DNA of 64,000 nucleotides from Mesonia aquimarina (GCF_003667275.1 NZ_RCNV01000001.1:1-64000), one strand, 5' to 3'. Shown: positions 1-8,510, numbered from the stretch's first letter. Notes: a model not told the origin generated them from the letters alone. Numbers and translations are program-made.

Positions 1-1685
1 ATATGGCGATACCATTGGCTGCTATCGGAGGTGTTTTTGCCCTTTGGTTAAGAGGTATGCCATTTAGCATTTCCGCAGGTGTAGGCTTCATTGTTCTGTT
101 TGGTGTTGCAGTTTTAAACGGACTGGTACTAATAAATAGATTCAATTCTTTAAAAGAAGAAGGAGTAACCAGTATAAGAGATAGAATTTTTACAGGAACC
201 AAAGAACGAATACGACCTATTATGTTAACAGCAACAACAGATATTTTCGGTTTTTTACCAATGGCATTTTCCACATCTGCCGGTGCAGAAGTTCAACAAC
301 CACTTGCTACAGTTGTTATAGGTGGTATGCTTACGGCTACCTTGCTTACGCTGGTGGTTCTTCCTGTCCTTTATACATTTGTAGAGAAGAGACGGGAGAA
401 AAAGGAACAGAACAAGCTTGGTTCTTCCAATTCACGATCTTTAGCTACGATTTTGATAATTGGCTTTGTTTTAGGCGGAACCTTTTCTGTAAATGCACAA
501 TCTGATGCAATGTCATCTGAATATTCACAACAGGATTCTTTACAAACTATTAGTTTGCAAGAGGCTAAAGAAATGGCAATCCAAAACTTTCCGCAATTAA
601 AAGCTGCTCAACTTGAAATTGAAAGTGAGGAAGTATTGCGTAAAACCGCCTATGATTTTGGAAATACCCAAATCTTTACAGGAAAAGAAGAAGTAGGAAA
701 TGGCTCTGATGGGGTCTATACTCAAATTGGCGTCCAACAGCAAGGCATTGATATTTTTGGAATTGCCCCCCGGTTAAAATTGCAGAAAGAAAGGGTTGCC
801 CTTGCTGAAAGTGCCTTAGAGTTATCTACTATTGAAATTGAACGTGAAGTAAGCAGGGCCTGGGCCTCGGTTTATACAACTAAAAGGACATTCCAGGTTT
901 ATAGAAAAATGGATTCAATTTTTGAAGATATTGAAAGGGCTGCAAGAATCAGGTATGAAACAGAGGCCACCTCCAAATTGGAATATCTTGCTACCTCCAA
1001 CCAGGCGAACGAGGTTAAAATACAGCTGGAACAATCGTACCGAGATTACCTGAAATCAATACAGCGTTTAAACCTATGGTTCGTTAGTGACACAATCTAT
1101 GATGTACCAGATTTGCCTGTTGAAACTTTAGACGAACCTTTAAACTTTCTGGTAGAGTCGCTTGAAAATCATCCGTTGCTACAGGTTTCGGAACAAAGGA
1201 TAGATGTTGCCAAAGCGGTTACCAGAGAACGAAAATCTGAATTTTTGCCCAAATTTCAGGGTCAGTACGGTAGGCAGGAAATAGCCGGGCAATCGGGTTT
1301 CTTCCAATATCAAATAGGAATTCAAATTCCGCTGTTTTTTGGGCCGGAATTAGGCCGTACACAGGAAGCACAAGTAAATAGACAGATTGCAGAGCAAAAC
1401 TTTTATCAGGATAAAATCGAACTGGAAACCGCCTATAAAAATATGCGTGAAGACTATATCAAATGGAGAAACTCATGGAATTATTATAGGGATGAAGCAC
1501 TTCCTTTAGCACAGGAACAACAGGAAGGGTCAGTATTAGCATTTAAAGAGGGAGCTATAGATTATATAACTTTCCTTCAAAATATAAGGGATGCCATTAG
1601 AATTGAGGTAAATGCCTGGAGTGCTTTTAATGATTATCTCGACAGCCGTTACCAACTGGAATATTACCTTAAGAATTCAAATTAA
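1..1685 (+). CDS. CusA/CzcA-type RND efflux pump fused to TolC-like outer-membrane factor (C-terminal part)
   Basis: The gene runs in from the left edge; the frame is open from base 3 and the first visible Met need not be the start. About the first 130 residues are the last membrane helices of a heavy-metal RND pump, including GFIVLFGVAVLNGLVLINR and the RPIMLTATTDIFGFLPMA signature. A basic linker and a second hydrophobic segment (about 146-166, ending NAQ, like a signal peptide) follow. The remaining 390 or so residues are a coiled-coil-rich TolC/CzcC-type outer-membrane factor. Such CusA-TolC fusions are common in Bacteroidota and would export monovalent or divalent metals across both membranes. 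The adaptor gene follows after 22 bases, so this is an efflux operon. The metal cannot be told from this fragment. Confidence 0.9.
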   Translation, partial: MAIPLAAIGGVFALWLRGMPFSISAGVGFIVLFGVAVLNGLVLINRFNSLKEEGVTSIRDRIFTGTKERIRPIMLTATTDIFGFLPMAFSTSAGAEVQQPLATVVIGGMLTATLLTLVVLPVLYTFVEKRREKKEQNKLGSSNSRSLATILIIGFVLGGTFSVNAQSDAMSSEYSQQDSLQTISLQEAKEMAIQNFPQLKAAQLEIESEEVLRKTAYDFGNTQIFTGKEEVGNGSDGVYTQIGVQQQGIDIFGIAPRLKLQKERVALAESALELSTIEIEREVSRAWASVYTTKRTFQVYRKMDSIFEDIERAARIRYETEATSKLEYLATSNQANEVKIQLEQSYRDYLKSIQRLNLWFVSDTIYDVPDLPVETLDEPLNFLVESLENHPLLQVSEQRIDVAKAVTRERKSEFLPKFQGQYGRQEIAGQSGFFQYQIGIQIPLFFGPELGRTQEAQVNRQIAEQNFYQDKIELETAYKNMREDYIKWRNSWNYYRDEALPLAQEQQEGSVLAFKEGAIDYITFLQNIRDAIRIEVNAWSAFNDYLDSRYQLEYYLKNSN

Positions 1686-1707
1686 AAATTAAAATAAGAA
1701 AATCGAT

Positions 1708-2958
1708 ATGAATACAAGATCAATAAATATTTTAATGCTTGCCTTAACGCTCAGCATATTCTTTGGATGTAAAGAAAATCCTGAGGAAGGGGATGACGCT
1801 TCCAGTGAAACTGCAACTACTAATACCGAAGAAGGTGAAAATCACGGTGAGGAAGGAGATGAAGAACACGGTGAAGAAGAAGGTGGGATGCGTTCGGTAC
1901 ATCTTTCAGAAATGAAATTCAATAGTCTGGGGATTAAAGTAGATACCTTACCTAAAAAAGCTTTGTCCGGTATTGTGGAAGCCAATGGCCAGTTAGAAGT
2001 GCCGCCACAATATGAGGCTACCGTGACGGCAGTTTTAGGCGGTAATATAACTTCTATAAAGGTTATTGAGGGGGATAAGGTAAATAAAGGTCAGGTACTG
2101 GCTTATCTTTCTCACCCAAATTTAACCAGAATGCAGTCTGATTATATTAATGCATATAGCAGGATGCAATTTTTGGAAAAGGAATTTGAAAGACAGAAAC
2201 GTTTATATGAAGCAGAGGTAGGATCTGGAAAATCTTTTCAACAAACCCAGGCAGATTACCAGTCTGTACAAGGTGAAGTGCGGGGGTACGAATCGCAATT
2301 GCGCCAGTTAAACCTAAATGCTTCCCAGGTTAGAGACGGTGAATTATATGAATATATTCCGGTAGTAAGCCCAATTGGAGGTTATATAGAAAAAGTACTG
2401 GTGCAGATAGGACAGTATGTGGAGCCGCAAACCAGCATGTTTATGGTAGTTGATAATGAACATGTTCATGCCGATCTAATGGTTTTTGAAAAAGATATTT
2501 ATAAGGTGAAAGAAGGCCAAAAGATTGCGTTTACACTGGAATCGGTTCCAGGCAGTAATTTAACCGGGGAAATTTATTCAGTGGGGAAACAATTTGAACA
2601 AAACCCCAAAGCGGTACATGTGCATGCAGAAATCGATAATAAAGAAGATTTTCTAATTCCGGGGATGTATATAAACGGAAAAATCAGGACCGGTGAAGAA
2701 GCTGTTCCTGCCTTACCGGAAGAAGCAATAATTGAAGAAGAAGGAAATCCCTACATCTTTACGGCCCAAAAACACCAGGAAGATGGTGAAACCGAATGGG
2801 AATTGAAACCAGTGCAGGTTAGAACGGGAATAAATGAAGATGGTTGGGTTGAAATTAAACTGCTGGAGCCTCTGCCTGAAGGTACGTTGGTTGCCTATAA
2901 TAATGCCTATTATCTGGTTTCTGAAATGCAGAAAAGCCAGACTTCCCATGGTCATTAA
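1708..2958 (+). CDS. RND efflux periplasmic adaptor (CusB/CzcB-like lipoprotein)
   Basis: This 416-residue membrane-fusion protein would link the inner-membrane RND pump to the outer-membrane factor. The N-terminus is a lipoprotein signal with the lipobox Cys at residue 21 (FFGC). An acidic, His-containing stretch follows (about 22-60, with repeated HGEE), a plausible metal-binding tether. The barrel-sandwich region carries VNKGQVLAYLSHP, then a helical hairpin (about 140-200), the second half barrel (SPIGGYIEKVLVQIGQYV) and the beta-barrel and membrane-proximal domains. It lies 22 bases after the pump gene and is clearly co-transcribed with it. Family membership is firm; metal specificity is not. 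Confidence 0.9.
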   Translation: MNTRSINILMLALTLSIFFGCKENPEEGDDASSETATTNTEEGENHGEEGDEEHGEEEGGMRSVHLSEMKFNSLGIKVDTLPKKALSGIVEANGQLEVPPQYEATVTAVLGGNITSIKVIEGDKVNKGQVLAYLSHPNLTRMQSDYINAYSRMQFLEKEFERQKRLYEAEVGSGKSFQQTQADYQSVQGEVRGYESQLRQLNLNASQVRDGELYEYIPVVSPIGGYIEKVLVQIGQYVEPQTSMFMVVDNEHVHADLMVFEKDIYKVKEGQKIAFTLESVPGSNLTGEIYSVGKQFEQNPKAVHVHAEIDNKEDFLIPGMYINGKIRTGEEAVPALPEEAIIEEEGNPYIFTAQKHQEDGETEWELKPVQVRTGINEDGWVEIKLLEPLPEGTLVAYNNAYYLVSEMQKSQTSHGH

Positions 2959-2974
2959 ATTAAAAAAATTAGAT

Positions 2975-3028
2975 GGATGGACTCTCTGTTAAATGTTTGT
3001 CTTAATTAAAATTCCAGAGGGTTCATCC
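2975..3028 (+). other. Long intergenic hairpin between efflux adaptor and PII gene
   Basis: A 14-base arm at 2975-2988 (starting GGATGG) pairs with 3015-3028 (ending TCATCC). Twelve pairs are Watson-Crick and two are G-U. The loop is about 26 bases and AT-rich. No T-run follows directly, so it is not a classic terminator. It may be an attenuator or a processing/stability hairpin splitting czcB from the PII gene. Confidence 0.45.
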
Positions 3029-3054
3029 TTAATACTAAAATTAATATTACAGCA

Positions 3055-3393
3055 ATGAAAGAAATAAAAGCATTTATAAAACCGAAACGAGTTCAAAATG
3101 TAATTGAAGCTCTTAGTGAAAGCGGATTTAAAAGTATGACCCTTTCCCAGGGAGAAGGAACGGGGGCTTTTAAAGCAAAAGGCGCATCACCTTCTTTAGA
3201 TTTCCGTGTAACAGACAGTCCGGTGGTAAAGTTAGAACTGGTATGTCAAAACGAAGAAGCACAATCAGCAATAGATATTATCCTTGAGAATGCAAAAACA
3301 ACTGAACCCGGTGACGGAATAATTTATCTTTCCGATATTGAAGATGCCTTCCAGATAAAAACCGGGGAATCCATAAAGCGTTACGATCCCTAA
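3055..3393 (+). CDS. PII-like signalling protein linked to metal efflux
   Basis: This is a 112-residue PII-superfamily protein. It opens with MKEIKAFIKPKRVQNVIEAL, matching the first beta-alpha unit of GlnB/GlnK. The C-terminus has GDGIIYLSDIEDAFQIKTGE, close to the GlnB motif GDGKIFV..VE.AIRIRTGE. The T-loop region (about residues 37-52, GEGTGAFKAKG) differs from GlnB and has no uridylylation Tyr. PII paralogues beside CusABC/CzcABC pumps form a known subgroup, so I infer a regulator or metal-binding partner of the efflux system rather than of nitrogen metabolism. It sits downstream of the adaptor across a hairpin and is followed 15 bases later by a Fur gene. Confidence 0.8.
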   Translation: MKEIKAFIKPKRVQNVIEALSESGFKSMTLSQGEGTGAFKAKGASPSLDFRVTDSPVVKLELVCQNEEAQSAIDIILENAKTTEPGDGIIYLSDIEDAFQIKTGESIKRYDP

Positions 3394-3408
3394 ATACTTT
3401 TATAGCAA

Positions 3409-3831
3409 ATGGAAAAAATAGTAAAAAAGTTGGAAAGCAAAGGCATCCGCCCTACGGCAATGCGCCTGATGACCTATAGACGGCTGGCACAACTGAATGT
3501 GGCCGTTAGCTTAGGCGACCTTGGAAAGGATTTCGAAAGCTCGGAAAGGAGTACGCTTTTCCGTACTATGAAGACATTTGAAGAAAAAGGAATCGTGCAT
3601 CAAATTGAGGATGGCACCGGCATCATTAAATATGCCCTGTGCGAAGACAATTGTGAATGCGAGGTTGGCAACGACCTTCACTTACATTTTCATTGCAATA
3701 GTTGCGGGGAAACCGTGTGCCTTACAGAGCACAAAATCCCTCAGATAAACCTGCCCGAAGGCTATGTGGCAGAGGATATCAATCTGGTGGCCAAGGGAGT
3801 CTGTGAGAAATGTAGCAATGACTTGGATTAA
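3409..3831 (+). CDS. Fur-family metalloregulator
   Basis: This 140-residue Fur/Zur-type repressor has an N-terminal winged helix (ESSERSTLFRTMKTFEEKGI is the recognition region). The C-terminal dimerisation/metal domain has HLHFHCNSCGETVCL and a final CEKC, giving two CxxC pairs for structural Zn plus the His-rich sensing site. It follows the PII gene by 15 bases, in the efflux operon. A paralogue is at 7998-8426. The two probably sense a divalent metal and control the neighbouring efflux and ATPase genes; the cognate metal is not evident. Confidence 0.88.
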   Translation: MEKIVKKLESKGIRPTAMRLMTYRRLAQLNVAVSLGDLGKDFESSERSTLFRTMKTFEEKGIVHQIEDGTGIIKYALCEDNCECEVGNDLHLHFHCNSCGETVCLTEHKIPQINLPEGYVAEDINLVAKGVCEKCSNDLD

Positions 3832-3857
3832 GTTTTTTGATTTAAAAAATTGGAACA

Positions 3858-4217
3858 ATGATGAAAATTTATAAGAAAGAAAGCAAGGTATATATGGTAG
3901 CTCAAAATAGATTGGATGCTACCGATTATGACAATTTGATATCTCAATTAAAAAACCATATACAGGCAAACCATAAAGTGTACTGGTATATTGAAATGGA
4001 AAATTTTGAGGGGTGGACCGCAAGTGCGTATTGGAAGGGCATTGAACTGAAACTTCCGAATGAAGAACGCGTTAAAAAGGTTGCATTGGTGGGAAATACA
4101 AAATGGAAGGAACAGTTTACGGAAGTTTTGATTCCCTTTACAAGGGCACATATTAAATTCTTTAGCCCTGAAGAAAAAGATTTGGCCAAGGAATGGATGG
4201 AGAAAGAAAATCATTAA
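3858..4217 (+). CDS. SpoIIAA-like (STAS/SEC14-type) protein, copy 1
   Basis: This 119-residue soluble protein has the SpoIIAA-like fold signatures: WYIEMENFEGW in the middle, KKVALVGNTKWKEQF, and a C-terminal FSPEEKDLAKEWM. It is homologous to the protein at 15624-15980 (WYFEMENFTGW, AMVGEKKWQDW) and to the decayed copy at 5143-5409. All three lie beside metal transporters. The biochemical role of the family is unknown; lipid or small-ligand binding has been suggested from the fold. The start is well placed 26 bases after the Fur gene. Confidence 0.8.
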   Translation: MMKIYKKESKVYMVAQNRLDATDYDNLISQLKNHIQANHKVYWYIEMENFEGWTASAYWKGIELKLPNEERVKKVALVGNTKWKEQFTEVLIPFTRAHIKFFSPEEKDLAKEWMEKENH

Positions 4218-4300
4218 AAAAGTTAAATAAATTTAAACAGAAGATAAGCGATGAGGAATTTGAACAAAAGAAGAAAGTCCTTCAGGATAAGAAGAAGTAG
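4193..4300 (+). CDS. Micro-ORF resembling a SHOCT domain
   Basis: A 35-residue reading frame starts inside the end of the SpoIIAA-like gene. It encodes a Lys-rich peptide with LKKLNKFKQKISDEEFEQKK, which closely fits the short C-terminal (SHOCT) domain pattern of Leu-rich helix, turn, EEFE, KK, L. No transmembrane part precedes it, so it is either a tiny stand-alone SHOCT peptide or the remnant of a larger SHOCT membrane protein. A different frame, 4251-4355, could encode a 34-residue very basic peptide over the same DNA; both cannot be judged from sequence alone. Confidence 0.35.
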   Translation: MDGERKSLKKLNKFKQKISDEEFEQKKKVLQDKKK

Positions 4301-4357
4301 TTATAAGGCACAGGCATCGAAAGCGATGGCACCTATGGCTTATAAAAGAAGGTAAAA

Positions 4358-4891
4358 ATGAAAAAACGCAAAGTATTTGTTTTTATATTCATTGGATTAG
4401 CCCTTGGCTTATTTATAATACAGCCCCTGGTTATTTCACTCCACATGTATGACATGCAGGGAGGTAATGGCGAATGGTGGAAATCTCTGCTTGCTTCATA
4501 TCAGCAGGAATTTAGTTCATGGGATTTGGATCAAGCCATAATCAAATTGCTATTTGGACTGCTGGGCATTGCCTTGTCGCTTATGTTTATGGTCAGGCAA
4601 AGAATATTTCAATTGACCGGAAGAAGAGATAAGCTGGAGGAGATTAGAGAGCTGATTGCGGCAGGAGAAAACCAGCAAGTAAAATTTAAATCTACCTTGA
4701 GATGGGATTTGAGGCAGTTTAAACCGAATAAGACTTTGGAAGACGTAATAGCAAAAACAATTGCCGGGTTTATGAACACCCAAGGAGGGCATTTAATTAT
4801 CGGAGTTGATGATGAAGGTAGTATTCTGGGGCTGGAACAGGATTATGGTACTTTAAAAAACCTAGCAAGGACGGGTTTGATCAATATATAA
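4358..4891 (+). CDS. AlbA_2/Schlafen-like ATP-binding membrane protein, N-terminal part (frameshifted)
   Basis: The 177-residue product has two transmembrane helices (about 5-25 and 65-82), then a Schlafen AlbA_2-type domain: GENQQVKFKSTL (the E/Q-x-x-x-F/K-S start), DVIAKTIAGFMNTQGGHLII and GVDDEGSILGLEQD. The frame breaks at 4855-4861 and stops at 4889, inside the domain. The rest of the domain continues in the -1 frame to 5118. The break falls exactly on A_AAA_AAC, a classic -1 slippery heptamer, in phase. It could be a simple A-run indel (pseudogene or sequencing error) or programmed frameshifting. Function of the family: putative nucleic-acid-linked regulators. Confidence 0.6.
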   Translation: MKKRKVFVFIFIGLALGLFIIQPLVISLHMYDMQGGNGEWWKSLLASYQQEFSSWDLDQAIIKLLFGLLGIALSLMFMVRQRIFQLTGRRDKLEEIRELIAAGENQQVKFKSTLRWDLRQFKPNKTLEDVIAKTIAGFMNTQGGHLIIGVDDEGSILGLEQDYGTLKNLARTGLINI

Positions 4892-5118
4892 TGCAATTGG
4901 TGTCCCTCAAGTTGGGTACCCATTTTTGCACTTTGGTTAAAGTGTCCTTTCACCAATTTGAAGAAAAGGATATCTGTTATGTAAGGGTTCATAAATCACA
5001 AAAACCTGTGTATTTGAATTTGAGTGACCGTTCGCATTTCTTTATCAGAACCGGGAATGGTACCCGTGAGTTGGATATGCCTGAGGCTCTGGAGTATTTG
5101 GAGATAGACTTAAATTAA
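4891..5118 (+). CDS. AlbA_2/Schlafen-like protein, C-terminal part (-1 frame)
   Basis: The frame entered by a -1 shift at 4861 reads PSKDGFDQYIMQLV across the upstream stop and continues to 5118. It carries the rest of the AlbA_2 domain, including DICYVRVHKS and the terminal FFIRTGNGTREL motif typical of the family (FYVRxGxST). As a separate 75-residue protein starting at 4891 it would lack its fold's N-terminal half, so I consider it the C-terminal exon-like piece of the gene at 4358. Confidence 0.55.
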   Translation: MQLVSLKLGTHFCTLVKVSFHQFEEKDICYVRVHKSQKPVYLNLSDRSHFFIRTGNGTRELDMPEALEYLEIDLN

Positions 5119-5142
5119 TATAGACCCTATAAAATTGAAAAA

Positions 5143-5409
5143 ATGATACAGGTATTGGACATAGAAAAAGAAAACTTGATTGCCGCTAAAGTCAATGGTA
5201 AAATCACAAAGAAGGATATAGAAAAAATCCATCCGCTCATCCACAACATCATCGGTAAAGATCATAAGGTGTAAAATGGCATTTGTAGGCGAAAAAAATA
5301 GCAGGAATGGGTCGCTAAAGCTACTGATTTCTTTACTGGTTCAGAAGTCAAATATTTTGACCTTCAGGATAAGGAACAAGCAAAAAACTGGATACAAATA
5401 ACTAAGGAT
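5143..5409 (+). pseudogene. Decayed SpoIIAA-like gene, copy 2
   Basis: The first 43 codons (5143-5274) match the start of the SpoIIAA-like protein at 15624, with KKDIEKIHPLIHNII. A stop then replaces the middle: the EMENF..GW segment, roughly 20-30 residues, is missing. The tail resumes as AFVGEK, with an in-frame TAG at 5299-5301 where the intact copies have Trp (GEKKWQ), and then reads QEWVAKATDFF and YFDLQDKEQAKNW. So it has an internal deletion, a one-base shift in an A-run and a nonsense codon. The tail frame stays open into the ATPase gene at 5410 with no stop between them. Confidence 0.75.
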
Positions 5410-7959
5410 ATGAAAAAACTAAAAATCAAAATTCCCGTAATCCTTCCACAGGTGCCAAATGAAAAAGACACTTGTGTGCAAAGGCTCATTGAAGAATTAG
5501 AAGCCAAAGAAGGTCTTGATAAAGTGCATATAAAAGACGATCAGGAAGATACGGTGCCACAATTGTACTTTCATTACGATCCGGATATAATTTCTATTGA
5601 CAGCATTCAATCATTGGCAGAAAGAACCGGGGCTGAAATTACCGCGAAATATGGACATTTGCTTATAGAGGTTGAGGGGATTAGGCATACCCGGCATGCA
5701 AGGACTTTAGAAAAGAGTCTGCTGAATATCAAAGGCGTTTTGGAAGCTTCCGCCAATGCCGGAGGAATGATCCGTTTAGAATATGATAAACGGGAAACAA
5801 GTTTTGATGAGATAACTACAAAGCTCGAAAAAGAAAACCTACAAGTCAAGAAAAGTGCCTCTGGCCATGAGAACGGCTTTAAATCTTCGGAAAAAACCTC
5901 TGATAAATTAAATAAAAAAAATAAGATGGGCCAGCGACACCAGCATGAAGATGAGGGAGTACAGAATCTTAAAGAAGCGGATAGCCACGGCGCCGGCGAA
6001 GATCATTCCCACGCACACGGAGGTATTTTTGGGAAAAATACAGAGCTTATTTTTGCCATTATTTGTGGGGTTTTGTTGGGGATAGGTTTTGGACTATCCT
6101 TTGTAGAATCAGTTCCGCAATGGGTTAGTCTTTCCCTTTATATTGGAGCCTATTTCTTTGGAGGGTTTTATACTGCTAAAGAAGCTGTGGAAACCGTAGC
6201 CAAAGGCGGGTTTGAAATTGATTTTCTCATGTTGGTCGCAGCGATTGGAGCGGCTATTTTAGGGGAATGGGCTGAAGGTGCCTTGTTATTATTTCTTTTT
6301 AGCCTGGGACATGCCCTGGAGCATTATGCAATGAACAAAGCACGAAAATCTATAGCCGCATTGGCAGAACTGGCGCCAAAAACAGCCTTGCTCAAAAAAG
6401 ATGGTAAGACGGAAGAAGTTGGTATCGAAAAACTCAATATTGGTGATATCATTGTGGTGAAACCAAATAGTAAAATATCTGCAGATGGCGTAGTGGTAGA
6501 TGGGCAGAGTAGCGTTAACCAGGCTCCAATAACCGGGGAGAGTGTACCGGTAGATAAAGTTCCTCTGAAAGACATCGAAAAGGATTACTCAGAGGTAGAT
6601 GATATCAAGGATGAAAACCGCGTTTTTGCTGGAACGATCAATGGGAATAATACTTTGGAAATTAAAGTGATCAAAGCAGCCAAAGATTCAACGCTTTCCC
6701 GATTGGTGAAACTGGTTAACGAAGCTCAGACTCAAAAATCGCCTACCCAGTTGCTCACCGATAAATTCGAAAAATATTTTGTGCCATCCGTCCTTATTTT
6801 GGTTGGTATTCTTTTATTCGCTTTTCTTGTAATAGACGAACCCTTTAGCGCCAGCTTTTACCGGGCTATGGCGGTACTGGTAGCTGCAAGTCCCTGTGCG
6901 TTGGCAATCTCGACCCCAAGTGCTGTATTGAGTGGAGTGGCCAGGGCCGCCCGTGGCGGGGTATTAATTAAAGGAGGCCGACCACTAGAGGATCTGGGAG
7001 AATTGACTGCCCTCGCCTTCGATAAAACCGGAACTCTAACGGAAGGAAAGCCAAAACTTACCCAAGTGGTGCCACTTGGAAATATATCTGAAAACGAACT
7101 TCTCAAAATAGCAGTAGCCGTGGAAGGTCTTAGTGATCACCCCCTGGCCAAAGCTGTAGTTCGTGATGGAAAAGAGCGTCTGGAAGGCGAGGAAATCCCA
7201 AATGCCTCTAATTTGGAGGCAGTTCTGGGTAAAGGGATTAAAGCATCATTTGGCAATGATAAAATCTATATAGGTAACCTCGACCTGTACGAAGGGCTTG
7301 ATGAGAGTACACCTTCCGAAAAAATAGCTACGAAAGTGCGTGGTCTTGAAGGTGGTGGAAATACAACAATGCTTATACGAAAAAATGAAGAATATATAGG
7401 CATCATTGCATTAATGGATACCCCTCGTGAAGCCGCCAAGGGAACCCTTAAAAAATTAAAAGAAATCGGCATTAAACGAATGATCATGCTTACCGGTGAT
7501 AACCAGAAGGTAGCAGACGCTGTAGCAGAAGAAATAGGATTGACCGATGCCTGGGGGAGCCTATTGCCGGAAGAAAAAGTGGATGCTATAAAAGAATTAA
7601 AAGAAAAGGAATCCAAGGTGGCAATGGTGGGCGATGGCGTTAATGATGCCCCTGCCATGGCAAACAGCACTGTAGGAATAGCTATGGGTGCTGCTGGAAG
7701 TGATGTGGCCCTAGAAACGGCGGATATTGCGCTAATGGCCGACAAGTTGGAAACCCTGCCCTTTGCCATAGGCTTAAGCAGGAAGGCAAAGGCGATTATC
7801 AGACAGAACCTTTGGGTAAGCCTTGGTATTGTTGCCCTACTTATACCTTCAACCATATTCGGCTTGGCAAATATTGGAATGGCGGTTGTAATCCATGAAG
7901 GTTCCACACTACTGGTGGTTTTTAATGCGTTAAGGCTTTTGGCTTATAAAAAAGAATAG
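5410..7959 (+). CDS. P1B-type metal-transporting ATPase, SPC class (P1B-4-like, CoaT/CtpD type)
   Basis: This 849-residue ATPase has a TGES actuator loop, DKTGTLT phosphorylation site (Asp about 538), SDHPLA, and MVGDGVNDAPAMA hinge. The ion path shows SPC (about 494, AASPCALAIS) rather than CPC, and HEGSTLL near 828 in the last helix. Together these are the P1B-4 signature, associated with Co, Fe or Zn export. The N-terminus has two HMA-like folds, but the CxxC metal site is replaced (EGIRHTRHARTL), and a His/Asp-rich linker (about 175-205) precedes the first helix. It reads through from a decayed SpoIIAA gene and is followed by a second Fur gene. Confidence 0.9.
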   Translation: MKKLKIKIPVILPQVPNEKDTCVQRLIEELEAKEGLDKVHIKDDQEDTVPQLYFHYDPDIISIDSIQSLAERTGAEITAKYGHLLIEVEGIRHTRHARTLEKSLLNIKGVLEASANAGGMIRLEYDKRETSFDEITTKLEKENLQVKKSASGHENGFKSSEKTSDKLNKKNKMGQRHQHEDEGVQNLKEADSHGAGEDHSHAHGGIFGKNTELIFAIICGVLLGIGFGLSFVESVPQWVSLSLYIGAYFFGGFYTAKEAVETVAKGGFEIDFLMLVAAIGAAILGEWAEGALLLFLFSLGHALEHYAMNKARKSIAALAELAPKTALLKKDGKTEEVGIEKLNIGDIIVVKPNSKISADGVVVDGQSSVNQAPITGESVPVDKVPLKDIEKDYSEVDDIKDENRVFAGTINGNNTLEIKVIKAAKDSTLSRLVKLVNEAQTQKSPTQLLTDKFEKYFVPSVLILVGILLFAFLVIDEPFSASFYRAMAVLVAASPCALAISTPSAVLSGVARAARGGVLIKGGRPLEDLGELTALAFDKTGTLTEGKPKLTQVVPLGNISENELLKIAVAVEGLSDHPLAKAVVRDGKERLEGEEIPNASNLEAVLGKGIKASFGNDKIYIGNLDLYEGLDESTPSEKIATKVRGLEGGGNTTMLIRKNEEYIGIIALMDTPREAAKGTLKKLKEIGIKRMIMLTGDNQKVADAVAEEIGLTDAWGSLLPEEKVDAIKELKEKESKVAMVGDGVNDAPAMANSTVGIAMGAAGSDVALETADIALMADKLETLPFAIGLSRKAKAIIRQNLWVSLGIVALLIPSTIFGLANIGMAVVIHEGSTLLVVFNALRLLAYKKE

Positions 7960-7997
7960 AAAATCCGGACTTAGACTGTTTTTCGAAAGAATATAAA

Positions 7998-8426
7998 ATG
8001 ACAAAAACGGAAAAAAAATTATCGTCCAAAGGGATACGTTCCACTGAAATGAGGTTGAAAATTTACAAATACCTCAAAAGGAAAACTTATGCGGTAAGTT
8101 TAAATGAAATGCAAAAAGTCTTTATCCATAAAAATATCAAAACAGCCAATAAGACCACTTTCTATAGGACGATAAAGCTCTTTGAGAAAAAAAGCATGGT
8201 GCACCAAATTGACGATGGAACTGCTTTTGCAAAATATGCGCTTTCTGATGAAAACACCAATGTTAAACTCAGTACAGGTTTACATATGCACTTTCATTGT
8301 ACCGATTGTAAGAAAACAATCTGTTTACCAAATAAAATATCGGAAGAGAGTTTGCCAGACCAGTATGAGGTGAACGATGTGAACCTGGTATTAAAAGGGA
8401 TATGTAAAAATTGTAGTAAAAAATAA
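7998..8426 (+). CDS. Fur-family metalloregulator, second copy
   Basis: This 142-residue protein is a paralogue of the product at 3409, with the same layout: SKGIRSTEMRLKIYKYL, a helix with KTTFYRTIKLFEKK, then LHMHFHCTDCKKTICL and a terminal GICKNC. It holds both CxxC pairs and the His cluster. It follows the P1B-4 ATPase by 38 bases and ends at a strong terminator, so it most likely represses that ATPase unit according to metal supply. Confidence 0.88.
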   Translation: MTKTEKKLSSKGIRSTEMRLKIYKYLKRKTYAVSLNEMQKVFIHKNIKTANKTTFYRTIKLFEKKSMVHQIDDGTAFAKYALSDENTNVKLSTGLHMHFHCTDCKKTICLPNKISEESLPDQYEVNDVNLVLKGICKNCSKK

Positions 8427-8438
8427 TAGGTGGGAGTG

Positions 8439-8485
8439 CCTTAAGCCTGAATCCCAGCCCCCAATGGTCAAGCTTAAGGTTTTTT
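8439..8485 (+). terminator. Rho-independent terminator after second fur gene
   Basis: CCTTAAGC at 8439-8446 pairs perfectly with GCTTAAGG at 8472-8479, followed by six T residues (8480-8485). The loop is 25 bases. It ends the ATPase-fur transcript 13 bases after the fur stop. Confidence 0.75.
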
Positions 8486-8510
8486 CCACCGTAACGAACT
8501 TAAAAAAAAT

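Noticed and set aside
7266-7907. 213-residue open frame on the - strand inside the P1B-4 ATPase gene
   Set aside because: It is the mirror of a strongly conserved ATPase coding region, has no family motif, and is low in complexity (Ser/Pro-rich).
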